9,204 bases of DNA, from positions 1 through 9,204 of the forward strand of contig USGR01000026.1 of NCBI GenBank assembly GCA_900554165.1. The letters are read 5' to 3'. The notes beneath the pieces were generated by a model. That model had not been told where the DNA came from, did not search any database, and was given only the letters and a program-made list of their open reading frames with translations. Source of the DNA: an uncultured Oscillospiraceae bacterium (lineage in GTDB: Bacteria > Bacillota_A > Clostridia > Oscillospirales > Acutalibacteraceae). A program made the translations under genes and the position numbers. Each line of letters begins with the position of its first letter. Within the stretch, counting starts at the first letter, position 1. Positions 1 through 7,002 of this stretch are shown here, one piece after another.

Positions 1-87
1 CGCCATAATTATAAAGGCTTCGTTAAAATATTTCCTGCCTTACATGACAATTAGTATATAAAATCAGATATTAAACTTTATAATGAG

Positions 88-300
88 CTATTTAAACAAT
101 TCATTTTCTAAATTCTGTATTCTCTCTCTGCGCGCTGATTCTGCCCTCTTATCGACAGTATACTCTCCGTTTTCGTAATTTATTACGCTGCCTTCTTTTA
201 CTCCTTTAGGCAAATCGCTAAGCTTTATCTCGGACATATTCCGCTTCTCGTCCTCACACACGGCGATATCGCCTTCTATCCTGTCAATTATATATCTCAT
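88..300 (-). CDS. DUF3006 family small protein
   Basis: A 70-residue soluble protein with no signal peptide or membrane segment. The opening IIDRIEGDIAVCEDE matches the start typical of DUF3006 proteins (IDR-EG followed by A-V-E). A central LPKGVKEGSVI segment and a charged helical tail (RAESARRERIQNLENELF) follow. The molecular function of the family is not established. Its members are commonly found beside ComEC-type metallo-beta-lactamase genes, as here, 71 bases downstream of one. I chose the ATG at 300 over the in-frame ATG at 312. The GGAG at 307-310 sits 6 bases before the ATG at 300, whereas the ATG at 312 has no Shine-Dalgarno sequence and overlaps that GGAG. The gene is probably co-transcribed with the upstream MBL gene. 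The family call is fairly firm; any role (for example as a partner of the MBL protein) is inference. Confidence 0.85.
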   Translation of the reverse strand: MRYIIDRIEGDIAVCEDEKRNMSEIKLSDLPKGVKEGSVINYENGEYTVDKRAESARRERIQNLENELFK

Positions 301-306
301 AATAAA

Positions 307-310
307 CTCC
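307..310 (-). promoter_or_regulatory. RBS deciding the DUF3006 start
   Basis: GGAG on the minus strand, 6 bases before the ATG at 300. It overlaps the ATG at 312, so it cannot serve that codon, and it supports the shorter 70-residue protein. Confidence 0.6.
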
Positions 311-371
311 ATGATTCTTTATGCTTTTATTATAATTATTATTGGCATGTAAGTTATTTAAAAATCACATG

Positions 372-1304
372 TCAATTATCGGTTTTTAAGTAGTAATAAA
401 TATCGTCTATTATAAATGTGATATTTCCATTATAGTCTGTCCTGAGTATTCTGCTGCCAAAAGAGTTAACACGGCTCAGCACTTCATCCGTAGGATGTCC
501 GAAAGTATTCCCTTTCCCCGCGCAGAAAACAACATATTCCGGCGATACGGCCGTCAAAAATTTATCTGTAGTAGAGGTTTTGCTGCCGTGATGCCCGGCT
601 TTCAGCACATCAGCTTTTAAGCTGTTCCCATATACGTTTATCAAGTCCTGCTCAGCGTCTTCCTCGGCATCTCCGGTTATAAGAAAGCTTAAAGCCTTTG
701 TTTCGACCTTTAATATAAGTGATAAATTATTCTCATTTCCGACATATTCGCCGACCGGCCCGATTACAGTAATATTCGTCTCGCCAACATCTATTTTCAT
801 GTTTATATACGGCTCTGCTTTTGCTACGCCGTTTTCAGACACAGCCGCTTTAAGCCTTTCATAAGCAGAAGCGTCGGCATCGCCCGATGGATTTGCTTCC
901 TGCATAATTATCCGCTTGGCGCCGATTTTATCTATAATATCTGCAAAAGAGCCCATGTGGTCCTCGTGCGGATGTGTTGCCACCAGATAGTCAATCTCCT
1001 TTATTCCAAGCGTAAGCAAGTACCTTATTAACTCATCCGACGCGCTGTAAGGGCCGCTGTCTATAACCGCCGTCTCACTTTCGCTCATTATAATCATGCA
1101 ATCGCCCTGACCAACATCTGCGAATATTATACGCGTATCGTTTTTATATGCGTCCTTGCCCAAGCCGACGCTCGTGTAAATAAAATTCCATATATTAGTT
1201 TTGCCAAAATAATCTGTGGCGGTTATTACTATCGATATAACGACAAAGACGGCTATTATTATGGTGCAAAGGCTCAGCTTTATCTTTCTGCTGCTCTTTC
1301 CCAC
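372..1304 (-). CDS. ComEC/Rec2-type MBL-fold hydrolase, membrane-anchored
   Basis: A 310-residue protein with one N-terminal hydrophobic segment (about residues 10-29) after a basic start (KSSRKIK). This suggests an anchor or uncleaved signal with the catalytic domain outside the membrane. The rest is a ComEC-like metallo-beta-lactamase domain: FADVGQGDCMII (61-72), the metal motif HPHEDH (111-116), LITGDAEEDAE with Asp212, AGHHGSKTS with His238-His239, and FGHPT near His270. The metal ligands expected of the fold are present. It lacks the competence channel domain of full ComEC (long membrane region, OB fold), so it is a stand-alone version. Full-length ComEC works in DNA uptake and its MBL domain is thought to be a nuclease; the substrate of stand-alone forms is unknown. 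The start is GTG with a strong GGAGGA at 1311-1316, spaced 6 bases. Upstream only a weak promoter candidate is seen (-10 TATAAA at 1382-1387, poor -35). DUF3006 follows downstream. Confidence 0.93.
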   Translation of the reverse strand: MGKSSRKIKLSLCTIIIAVFVVISIVITATDYFGKTNIWNFIYTSVGLGKDAYKNDTRIIFADVGQGDCMIIMSESETAVIDSGPYSASDELIRYLLTLGIKEIDYLVATHPHEDHMGSFADIIDKIGAKRIIMQEANPSGDADASAYERLKAAVSENGVAKAEPYINMKIDVGETNITVIGPVGEYVGNENNLSLILKVETKALSFLITGDAEEDAEQDLINVYGNSLKADVLKAGHHGSKTSTTDKFLTAVSPEYVVFCAGKGNTFGHPTDEVLSRVNSFGSRILRTDYNGNITFIIDDIYYYLKTDN

Positions 1305-1420
1305 ACGCTTTCCTCCAAACTACGCCGTCTTTTAAACCCATTTTATTTAGATTTTGCTCGTTTGACTTATCCGTAAAAATATTTATAAGAAAACAGCCGA
1401 TAATGCGGAATGTCCACATC

Positions 1421-1472
1421 GAAAATTAAAATTAAACAAGCGCCTAAAGCTTTACGCGTCCAGGCTTTAAGC
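1421..1472 (-). terminator. Possible intrinsic terminator after ftsK
   Basis: On the minus strand a 9-bp stem (GCTTAAAGC at 1464-1472 with GCTTTAGGC at 1442-1450, one G-T wobble) encloses a 13-base loop. A T-rich but interrupted tract (1421-1438) follows. It lies about 107 bases past the ftsK stop and 28 bases past the small ORF at 1501-1578. The stem is AT-rich and the tract is broken by A residues, so the call is tentative. Confidence 0.38.
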
Positions 1473-1500
1473 TTTAACAGTACTTCGCCGGCGATGCGTT

Positions 1501-1578
1501 TTATTCATATATCTGCGCCGCTTTATGCATATACACCAGCAAAAGCCATCGTATAAGCCTGCACATCTGCCAACGCAT
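1501..1578 (-). CDS. Candidate 25-residue small protein coupled to ftsK
   Basis: An ATG follows the ftsK TAA with no gap (TAAATG) and opens a 25-codon frame ending in TAA. The last codons of ftsK supply GGAGG at 1587-1591, 8 bases before this ATG, which is ideal spacing for re-initiation by ribosomes finishing ftsK. The peptide starts MRWQMCRLIRW, continues with a short hydrophobic run (WLLLVYM) and ends with KAAQIYE. It is basic and amphipathic, like many small membrane peptides. I recognise no family. The GGAGG is also explained by ftsK codons for Pro-Glu-Asp, so chance is a serious alternative. The frame ends shortly before a possible terminator, which would be consistent with a last gene in the transcript. 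Confidence 0.25.
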   Translation of the reverse strand: MRWQMCRLIRWLLLVYMHKAAQIYE

Positions 1579-4020
1579 TTACACATCCTCCGGCATATCT
1601 GATGAACGAGCTTTCATTTCCATCCACTGCTGCTTGGTAATAAGCACCTTGCGCGGCTTTGAGCCCTCGCTCGGCCCGACTATTCCACGCTGCTCCATTT
1701 CGTCCACTATTCTCGCCGCTCTCGCATATCCAAGCTTAAGCTTGCGCTGCAGCAGCGATGTCGCCGCCTGGCCGGCGTCGACCACTACATCTACAGCCGC
1801 TTCAAACATAACGTCAGTGTCGCCGTCCTGTGTGCCGCCGCCCTTGGACTTTTCTGCCACCGTCTGACGCTCTATCTCCTGCATTACGTCTTCGTCATAT
1901 TCTGATTCCCCCGACGTCTTTACAAAGTCCACTATGCTCTCTATTTCCTTGTCTGTAACAAAGCAGCCCTGCACGCGCTTCGGCTTGGACATGCCGACAG
2001 GGTAAAACAGCATATCGCCGCGGCCGAGCAGCTTTTCTGCGCCGCCCATGTCGAGTATTGTGCGTGAGTCGACCTGCTGCGCAACCGTAAGAGCTATTCG
2101 GCTTGGTATGTTCGCCTTAATGGTTCCCGTTATAACGTCAACCGACGGGCGCTGAGTCGCTATTACAAGATGCATTCCCGCCGCTCTCGCCATCTGCGCG
2201 AGTCGGCAAATAGAGTCCTCAACCTCGTTGGGCGCCGCCATCATGAGGTCGGCAAGCTCGTCTATTATTATCACAATATGCGGCAGCTTCTCTATGTCCT
2301 CGCTTATCTCCGCCATTTCGTTATAGCCGTCCATGTTCCTTACACCGTTGTCGGAGAAAAGCTTATACCGCCTCAGCATTTCCGTCACCGCCCAGCCGAG
2401 GGCGCCCGCCGCTCTGCGCGGGTCGGTAACGACTGGAACTATCATGTGCGGTATGCCGTTGTATACGCCGAGCTCGACCTGCTTGGGGTCTATCATAAGC
2501 AGTTTGACCTCGTCCGGCGTGGCCTTATAAAGCAGGCTTATTATCATGGAATTTACACACACCGATTTACCTGAGCCGGTAGCGCCGGCTATAAGCAGAT
2601 GCGGCATCTTCGCAAGGTCTGCTAATACTATTGAGCCGGTTATGTCCTTGCCGAGCACAACCGTCAGCTTTGATTTTGCCTCTCTGAACGCCGCGCTGTC
2701 TATAAGCTCTCTTATGCCGACAATGTCTGTCTGCTTGTTCGGCACTTCTATTCCCACCGCCGGCTTATTGGGTATAGGCGCCTCTATCCTGACACCGGCC
2801 GCCGCCAAATTAAGGGCGATGTCGTCGGCAAGGCCTGTTATTTTGCTTATTTTTACGCCGGCTGACGGCTGCAGCTCATATCTCGTAACCGTCGGGCCGC
2901 GGCTTATATCTATTATCCGCGTCTCTACGCCAAAGCTGCGGAGCACGTCCACCAGCTTGTCGGCGTTGTGCTTAAGCTCTGCCGTTGTATCAGCGCGGGC
3001 CGTCTTTTTCGTCTTGTTAAGGAGTGTAACGGGCGGCATTCTGTAATGGCTGCCTTCCTTTTCCATCACAACGCCGGCACCCTCCGGCACCTCAAACGGC
3101 GGTTTTTCCTCCGTATTGGATTTATCCGAACCTTCTATTATCTCCTCTATCGTCTTTGGCGGCGGAGTCATGCCGCTGTCCGCCTTTTCGCCTATAGACT
3201 GAGCATGCGATTTTATTATCTCCGTCTGACGCTCTAACGCTTCGTTCTCCTGCTCTTCAATGCTGCTTACCTTGTCGCTTATTTTTAATTTGCCCGCAGA
3301 TTTTTTGGCGCTGGATTTAGCTTTGCCGTCTTCATCGCCGAGCGGCACATCTATATTAAACCTGGCCTTTTGAGGAACCTCATCCTCCGCCTCTTCTTCC
3401 ATCTCCTGCACATGACGCATATACGCCTCCTCCGCCGACTTAGCCGTGCTTGTAACGGGGCGCGTGATATATTTGAAAAACATTATGAGCGTCATGCCGG
3501 TAACCAGCATGAAGAAAATAAATATCAGAAGTATTATTGTTATAATAGCGCCGGTGCGGCCGAACAGATGATAAATCGGCCAGCCGACAAGCGCGCCGAA
3601 AAATCCGCCGCCGACGTTGCCGACGCCGGTATTATACGCGCTGACAATATATTCGCCAAACGACGCGTCTATTCCCGACGCTCTCACAATATCCACCGCC
3701 GCGCATATAAGCACTATAAGCACTGCCGACTGCCATACCTTTGTGCCGGTCTTGCCTATCGGCTTGTCGAGCGCCGTCATAATAGCGACATAACCCAGCA
3801 AAAACGGCCAGATGTACGTGCACACACCGAAAAGTCCAAATAGGAAATTATGCATTATGCTCCATACATTCTGTCCCCTTATAAATACCAAAAACAGAAG
3901 AAATACCGCAGCAGCAAAGGTAATCACCGCAGCTATCTGACGTCTGGCTCTTTTTTTATTATTTTCATATGTACTGCTGCCCTTTGCCGGCGCACGCTTT
4001 GTCTGCTTTGCCGTAGCCAT
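1579..4020 (-). CDS. ftsK: FtsK/SpoIIIE DNA translocase
   Basis: An ATP-driven double-stranded DNA pump that moves chromosomal DNA across the closing division or sporulation septum. The 813 residues are close to Bacillus SpoIIIE in size. Order: a basic N-terminus; hydrophobic membrane segments at about 29-47, 58-82, 97-112 and 156-181, with a short one near 139-150; an acidic, low-complexity linker (about 195-330); the alpha domain (about 330-450); the RecA-like motor (about 450-700) with Walker A GATGSGKS (479-486) and Walker B IVIIIDEL (582-589, Asp587-Glu588); the conserved MARAAGMHLVIATQRPS and SRTILDMGGAEKLLGRGDM blocks; and a C-terminal winged-helix gamma domain (about 735-800) that reads the orienting DNA motifs. 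The membrane segments argue for SpoIIIE/FtsK rather than the soluble SftA type. The ATG start has AGGAGG 4 bases upstream. By eye the gene is richer in GC than the surrounding non-coding DNA. It appears intact. Confidence 0.98.
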   Translation of the reverse strand: MATAKQTKRAPAKGSSTYENNKKRARRQIAAVITFAAAVFLLFLVFIRGQNVWSIMHNFLFGLFGVCTYIWPFLLGYVAIMTALDKPIGKTGTKVWQSAVLIVLICAAVDIVRASGIDASFGEYIVSAYNTGVGNVGGGFFGALVGWPIYHLFGRTGAIITIILLIFIFFMLVTGMTLIMFFKYITRPVTSTAKSAEEAYMRHVQEMEEEAEDEVPQKARFNIDVPLGDEDGKAKSSAKKSAGKLKISDKVSSIEEQENEALERQTEIIKSHAQSIGEKADSGMTPPPKTIEEIIEGSDKSNTEEKPPFEVPEGAGVVMEKEGSHYRMPPVTLLNKTKKTARADTTAELKHNADKLVDVLRSFGVETRIIDISRGPTVTRYELQPSAGVKISKITGLADDIALNLAAAGVRIEAPIPNKPAVGIEVPNKQTDIVGIRELIDSAAFREAKSKLTVVLGKDITGSIVLADLAKMPHLLIAGATGSGKSVCVNSMIISLLYKATPDEVKLLMIDPKQVELGVYNGIPHMIVPVVTDPRRAAGALGWAVTEMLRRYKLFSDNGVRNMDGYNEMAEISEDIEKLPHIVIIIDELADLMMAAPNEVEDSICRLAQMARAAGMHLVIATQRPSVDVITGTIKANIPSRIALTVAQQVDSRTILDMGGAEKLLGRGDMLFYPVGMSKPKRVQGCFVTDKEIESIVDFVKTSGESEYDEDVMQEIERQTVAEKSKGGGTQDGDTDVMFEAAVDVVVDAGQAATSLLQRKLKLGYARAARIVDEMEQRGIVGPSEGSKPRKVLITKQQWMEMKARSSDMPEDV
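1587..1591 (-). promoter_or_regulatory. Candidate RBS for the small ORF after ftsK
   Basis: GGAGG inside the last codons of ftsK, 8 bases before the ATG at 1578. It is the best evidence that the 25-codon frame is translated, but it is also plain coding sequence of ftsK. Confidence 0.3.
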
Positions 4021-4024
4021 ATAT

Positions 4025-4030
4025 CCTCCT
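4025..4030 (-). promoter_or_regulatory. RBS of ftsK
   Basis: AGGAGG, a full match to the anti-Shine-Dalgarno core, 4 bases before the ATG at 4020. The spacing is a little short but supports this start. Confidence 0.8.
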
Positions 4031-4078
4031 AAATTTTATAATATCAATTATACATACTTTTCCATTTAACATAATACC

Positions 4079-4107
4079 ATTATAGCACATGCTGTCTTAT
4101 TTTACAA
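4079..4107 (-). promoter_or_regulatory. Sigma-A type promoter of ftsK
   Basis: On the minus strand: -35 TTGTAA (4102-4107), 17-base spacer, and an extended -10 TGCTATAAT (4079-4087) with a perfect TATAAT. Transcription would start near 4072, giving a leader of about 50 bases. A second, weaker TATAAT lies closer to the gene at about 4046-4051 without a good -35. Confidence 0.65.
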
Positions 4108-4317
4108 TCATTCAAAACCAACGATTGCTTTTGATACTGCAGAAATCGGCCAGTGCAGAGATAACAGCTTTCAGGCTCAGCTTTAGGCATAGGTACTTGA
4201 ATATATTAGATGCTTAAACATAAACGAAGCTGTCCGAAAAAGCAATGCGTACAGCACAGACTTTTATATTAAATATTGCCGGCAAGCTCATGCCGCGGTT
4301 TTCATTAATCATGCAGC
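4108..4317. other. Non-coding stretch between uppP terminator and ftsK promoter
   Basis: The whole ftsK-uppP gap is about 390 bases (4021-4411). Its ends hold the ftsK promoter and the uppP terminator. In the roughly 210 bases between them I see no ORF with a ribosome binding site on either strand, no tRNA and no convincing repeat or riboswitch. Confidence 0.6.
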
Positions 4318-4350
4318 AAAAACATCCGGCAGATATTTTCTGCCGGATGT
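4318..4350 (-). terminator. Intrinsic terminator of uppP
   Basis: A perfect 12-bp stem (4322-4333 with 4339-4350; arms ACATCCGGCAGA and its complement) with a 5-base loop. On the minus strand it is followed by TTTT (4318-4321), directly after the final T of the stem. It sits about 60 bases past the uppP stop. The A and T runs on the two sides are unequal, so termination in the minus direction is favoured. Confidence 0.78.
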
Positions 4351-4411
4351 AATTTAGCTATTTAACTATAAGATAACTGTATCAACAAGCAGGACACGCT
4401 GTCACTTTAAT

Positions 4412-5284
4412 TTACGCAAAGCTTATATGTCCAACAAACAACTCTGCTGCAGAAACAGCGGCGCAGAACACGCCCATTGCTATGCAGTATATCCCGAATA
4501 TATTAAATTTATCCCTTTTCACAAGCAGCTGCAAAAGTCTTATTGCAAAAATTCCTACAACCGCAGATACGGCAATTCCTATTATTATCGGCACCGCTAT
4601 GCCGGGTTCAGCCTGCTCTCCCGATAATACAAACTTTAATATTTTATAGGCGTTTGCTGCAAGTATTGCGGGTATTCCTATGATAAAGGAGAAATCCACC
4701 GCAGTTGACTTGCTGTAACCCAGCAAAAGCGCTATCGCTATTGTCGAGCCGGAGCGCGACACGCCGGGGAGTGCGGCAAGACCCTGAAAAAATCCTATCG
4801 CTAAAGCTGCCGGGACTGTTATTGCCGTTTTCTTAAGCTTTCTGCCCTTTGCCGCCTGCGCTGCAAACAGCATCATTATGCCGGAGAATACAAACGATAC
4901 CGCTTCTACCCACAAATTGTTGTCCGATGCAGCGGCTTCCATATAGTCCGAAAAGAAATAAAGCACGCCGAGCGGTATCAGCGATATCACTACCATTACA
5001 AGGAAGCGGCGATTATCTGACATTTTGCTCCATGAAAATTTACCTGTAAAAATGTCTTTTATAGTCCTGCCGGCTTCAAGTATCAGCGACCAAATCCTTT
5101 TGCGGAACATTATAAATACCGCTAAAAGGGTACCCAAGTGCAGCAGCACCACAAACAGCAGCGGGTCCTCGGTACCGCTGCCAAAAAAATGGTTAAACAC
5201 CGATAAATGCCCGTCGCTCGATATCGGCAAAAATTCTGTTATTCCCTGAAGTATGCCCTGAAATAAAGCGTATATCCAACTCAA
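4412..5284 (-). CDS. uppP: Undecaprenyl-diphosphate phosphatase (BacA/UppP)
   Basis: An integral membrane enzyme that removes one phosphate from undecaprenyl diphosphate, recycling the lipid carrier for peptidoglycan and other envelope polymers. Extra copies are known to give bacitracin resistance. The 290 residues are of usual length and mostly hydrophobic, with several membrane helices. Motif 1 is QGITEFLPISSDGH (13-26): Gln13 and Glu17 fit the (E/Q)XXXE signature, with Ser22, Ser23 and His26 as expected. Motif 2 is PGVSRSGST (173-181) with Arg177. The residue after the paired serines is Asp24, where E. coli BacA has Thr. The start is TTG. It is forced because a TAA lies in frame 18 bases upstream and no ATG or GTG precedes motif 1. 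GGGGGA at 5292-5297 is spaced 7 bases. The gene has its own promoter candidate and terminator, so it is probably monocistronic. Confidence 0.97.
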   Translation of the reverse strand: MSWIYALFQGILQGITEFLPISSDGHLSVFNHFFGSGTEDPLLFVVLLHLGTLLAVFIMFRKRIWSLILEAGRTIKDIFTGKFSWSKMSDNRRFLVMVVISLIPLGVLYFFSDYMEAAASDNNLWVEAVSFVFSGIMMLFAAQAAKGRKLKKTAITVPAALAIGFFQGLAALPGVSRSGSTIAIALLLGYSKSTAVDFSFIIGIPAILAANAYKILKFVLSGEQAEPGIAVPIIIGIAVSAVVGIFAIRLLQLLVKRDKFNIFGIYCIAMGVFCAAVSAAELFVGHISFA

Positions 5285-5291
5285 ATTTATA

Positions 5292-5297
5292 TCCCCC
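5292..5297 (-). promoter_or_regulatory. RBS supporting the TTG start of uppP
   Basis: GGGGGA, 7 bases before the TTG at 5284. Together with the in-frame stop upstream it fixes the start. A TTG start may lower translation of this enzyme; that is inference. Confidence 0.6.
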
Positions 5298-5447
5298 GCT
5301 TACCTGTTTACTTTAACCGGCCAATTAATATATATGTCTGGCATATAAGCATTACCACATTAAATAAGTATTAACGCCTGCCGATACCGCATTGATATTA
5401 TATTGAGCGGTTAATTGTATAAAACTCAGTTAACATAAGTCTCTGCT

Positions 5448-5456
5448 ATTATAACA
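5448..5456 (-). promoter_or_regulatory. Extended -10 promoter candidate for uppP
   Basis: TGTTATAAT on the minus strand, a perfect extended -10. No good -35 lies 16-18 bases upstream, which extended -10 promoters can tolerate. The leader to the TTG would be about 155 bases. A second perfect TATAAT without the TG extension occurs at 5397-5402 and is an alternative. Confidence 0.45.
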
Positions 5457-5519
5457 CAGTATTCGCCTTTAAAGATACATATATAATTATTTTTTTCTAA
5501 ATCTTTTCTTAAATCTTAC

Positions 5520-5556
5520 AAAACCGTACAGATTTATAAATAAAAATCTTTACAGG
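5520..5556 (-). terminator. Intrinsic terminator after larC
   Basis: Starting about 10 bases past the larC stop on the minus strand, CC-GTA-AGATTT (5544-5556) pairs with AAATCT-TAC-GG (5524-5535), with one bulged base and one mismatch. The loop is 8 bases and TTTT (5520-5523) follows. The stem is imperfect and AT-rich near the loop, but its placement right behind the last lar gene fits. Confidence 0.55.
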
Positions 5557-5565
5557 CTCACTGCA

Positions 5566-7002
5566 TTATAAAATATCTTTAAGCTTTTCTTTTACTTCTT
5601 CAATAGAAATACCCATGCCTTTAGCGATATTCGCTAAATCATCATACTCGGCCTTGCGGCGCGTAATGCCCCAGCCGGAGGATGTTTTTATTCTGACGTC
5701 GCCATATTCCGTCGTTACCTTTTGCACATTTCTGTCAAGAGTATAACGGTTGCTTTTATATTCTCTTACGCCAAGCGTTGTGGTATGCTGGAAAATAATT
5801 TTCAGCATTGCCTCCTTTTGACTGTCTTTGCACATGCAGCAAAGCAGCACGCCGGGGCGGTTCTTCTTCATTCCCACTGGTATTGTATAAACATCCAGCG
5901 CTCCCGCCTCAAAGAGCCGTTCAGTCACGTACCCCACCGCTTCGGGCGTAATGTCATCCATATTGCAGCAAAGCTCCGATATACTGCTCTCTGTATCCGT
6001 CTCCCCCATAAGCGCCCTGACGCAGTTGGCCCTTTCAAAGTCCTTTTTGCCCAAGCCATAACCTATTTTGCTTACTCGCATTGCCGGCTGTGCGCCGAAA
6101 TCATGCACAAAATATTTCAGCAGCGCCGCACCCGTGGGAGTGCAAAGCTCTCCCTCAATCTCACCGCCGTATGTCGGAATACCCATAAGTATCCTTGCGG
6201 TTGCCGGCGCCGGCACCGGCAAAACGCCGTGAGCGCATCTTACTGAACCGCTGCCCACATGAACGTAAGAAGATATTATGCGCTCAGGCTTCAGCTCGTC
6301 AATAAGCATGCATACGGCTGTTATATCGGCTATAGCGTCCATAGCGCCGACCTCGTGGAAATGCACCTCGCTCACCGGCCGGCCGTGAACCTTGCTTTCG
6401 GCCTGCGCAATAATGCTGTATACATTCATTACGTTTGTTTTAACACTATTTGAAACAATTAGCCCGTTTACTATCTTCTCAATGTCGCTCATGCCGGCAT
6501 GGTGATGGCCGTGATGTGCGTCTTGGTGCATGCGCTCATGCATCAAATTTTGATGGCCGGCGCCGTCAGCTTCATCATGCTGATGAAAATGTCCGCATGT
6601 ATTGGAATTATTGCTAAAATCGGCATTTTCTGCGCTCAATTCGCCGCCATGATGATGAAAATGGGTGTCCGTGCCTGAAAATTCATCTGTGCCGAACGGG
6701 CAGCTATGCATATTATTCTCACTGTGCATATCGTGCAAGTGCGTACCATTGTGCCCATTTGTGTGCATATGTTCATGCGAATGATTATGCGCGCACTCTT
6801 CTTCTCCATTTATCAAAACAGATACATATGTGCCGGTTATTCCGCATTTCGCGCCATGCTCAGCTTTAATCTTTACATTCTCAAGGCCTATATTGTTAAG
6901 TCTTTCAATAAACTTTTCAGGATGAGGGTGAAGCTCCAAAAGTGCGGCGGTAAGCATATCGCCGGCGGCGCCCATTGAGCAGTCCAAATATAATGTTTTC
7001 AC
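5566..7002 (-). CDS. larC: LarC, CTP-dependent nickel-insertion enzyme for NPN
   Basis: Last step of nickel-pincer nucleotide synthesis: it inserts nickel into the dithio-pyridinium mononucleotide (P2TMN), forming carbon-nickel and sulfur-nickel bonds with CTP as cofactor. The 478 residues open with the family start YLDCSMGAAGDML (5-17). Further conserved blocks are SEVHFHEVGAMDAIADI (211-227), CTPTGAALL (287-295), CNMDDITPEAVGYV (346-359) and GMKKNRPGVLLCCMC (377-391). The LarC1 and LarC2 parts are in one frame, whereas in Lactiplantibacillus plantarum they are joined by a ribosomal frameshift. Residues 72-168 form a low-complexity insert with 25 His plus Cys101 and Cys136, a likely nickel store or funnel (inference). 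The start is GTG, overlapping the larB stop by 4 bases (GTGA), with AGGTGG at 7012-7017. Translation is therefore probably coupled to larB. Confidence 0.97.
   Translation of the reverse strand: MKTLYLDCSMGAAGDMLTAALLELHPHPEKFIERLNNIGLENVKIKAEHGAKCGITGTYVSVLINGEEECAHNHSHEHMHTNGHNGTHLHDMHSENNMHSCPFGTDEFSGTDTHFHHHGGELSAENADFSNNSNTCGHFHQHDEADGAGHQNLMHERMHQDAHHGHHHAGMSDIEKIVNGLIVSNSVKTNVMNVYSIIAQAESKVHGRPVSEVHFHEVGAMDAIADITAVCMLIDELKPERIISSYVHVGSGSVRCAHGVLPVPAPATARILMGIPTYGGEIEGELCTPTGAALLKYFVHDFGAQPAMRVSKIGYGLGKKDFERANCVRALMGETDTESSISELCCNMDDITPEAVGYVTERLFEAGALDVYTIPVGMKKNRPGVLLCCMCKDSQKEAMLKIIFQHTTTLGVREYKSNRYTLDRNVQKVTTEYGDVRIKTSSGWGITRRKAEYDDLANIAKGMGISIEEVKEKLKDIL
6499..6789 (-). other. Histidine-rich insert of LarC
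   Basis: Codons 72-168 of larC encode 25 histidines in 97 residues, in HxH, HHxHHH and HxHHH patterns, mixed with Asn, Asp, Glu, Met and two Cys. It separates the N-terminal nucleotide-binding start from the SEVHFHEVGA block. Metal chelation is the natural reading of such a segment; that it binds nickel for insertion is inferred from the enzyme's job. Confidence 0.9.

Noticed and set aside
14..41. Inverted repeat AAGGC/GCCTT downstream of the DUF3006 gene as a terminator
   Set aside because: The stem is only 5 bp with an 18-base loop and a weak tail.
301..312. Longer start of the DUF3006 gene at the ATG at 312
   Set aside because: No Shine-Dalgarno precedes it, while the GGAG inside it is well placed for the ATG at 300.
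370..375. Perfect -35 box TTGACA on the minus strand overlapping the MBL stop codon
   Set aside because: The sequence at 17 bases spacing is TTACAT, a poor -10, and the nearest TATAAT is 35 bases away, so a separate DUF3006 promoter is not supported.
1195..1419. A 74-codon minus-strand frame overlapping the start of the MBL gene
   Set aside because: It runs in another frame across the well-supported MBL N-terminus, has no ribosome binding site before its ATG and no recognisable domain.
2170..3843. Several plus-strand frames of 134-166 codons opposite ftsK (2170-2574, 2546-3046, 3370-3843)
   Set aside because: They are antisense shadows of the conserved ftsK gene. They are low-complexity and rich in Arg, His, Ser or Tyr, without domains or good ribosome binding sites.
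5722..6246. A 174-codon plus-strand frame opposite larC
   Set aside because: It is an antisense shadow of conserved LarC motifs and shows no family resemblance.
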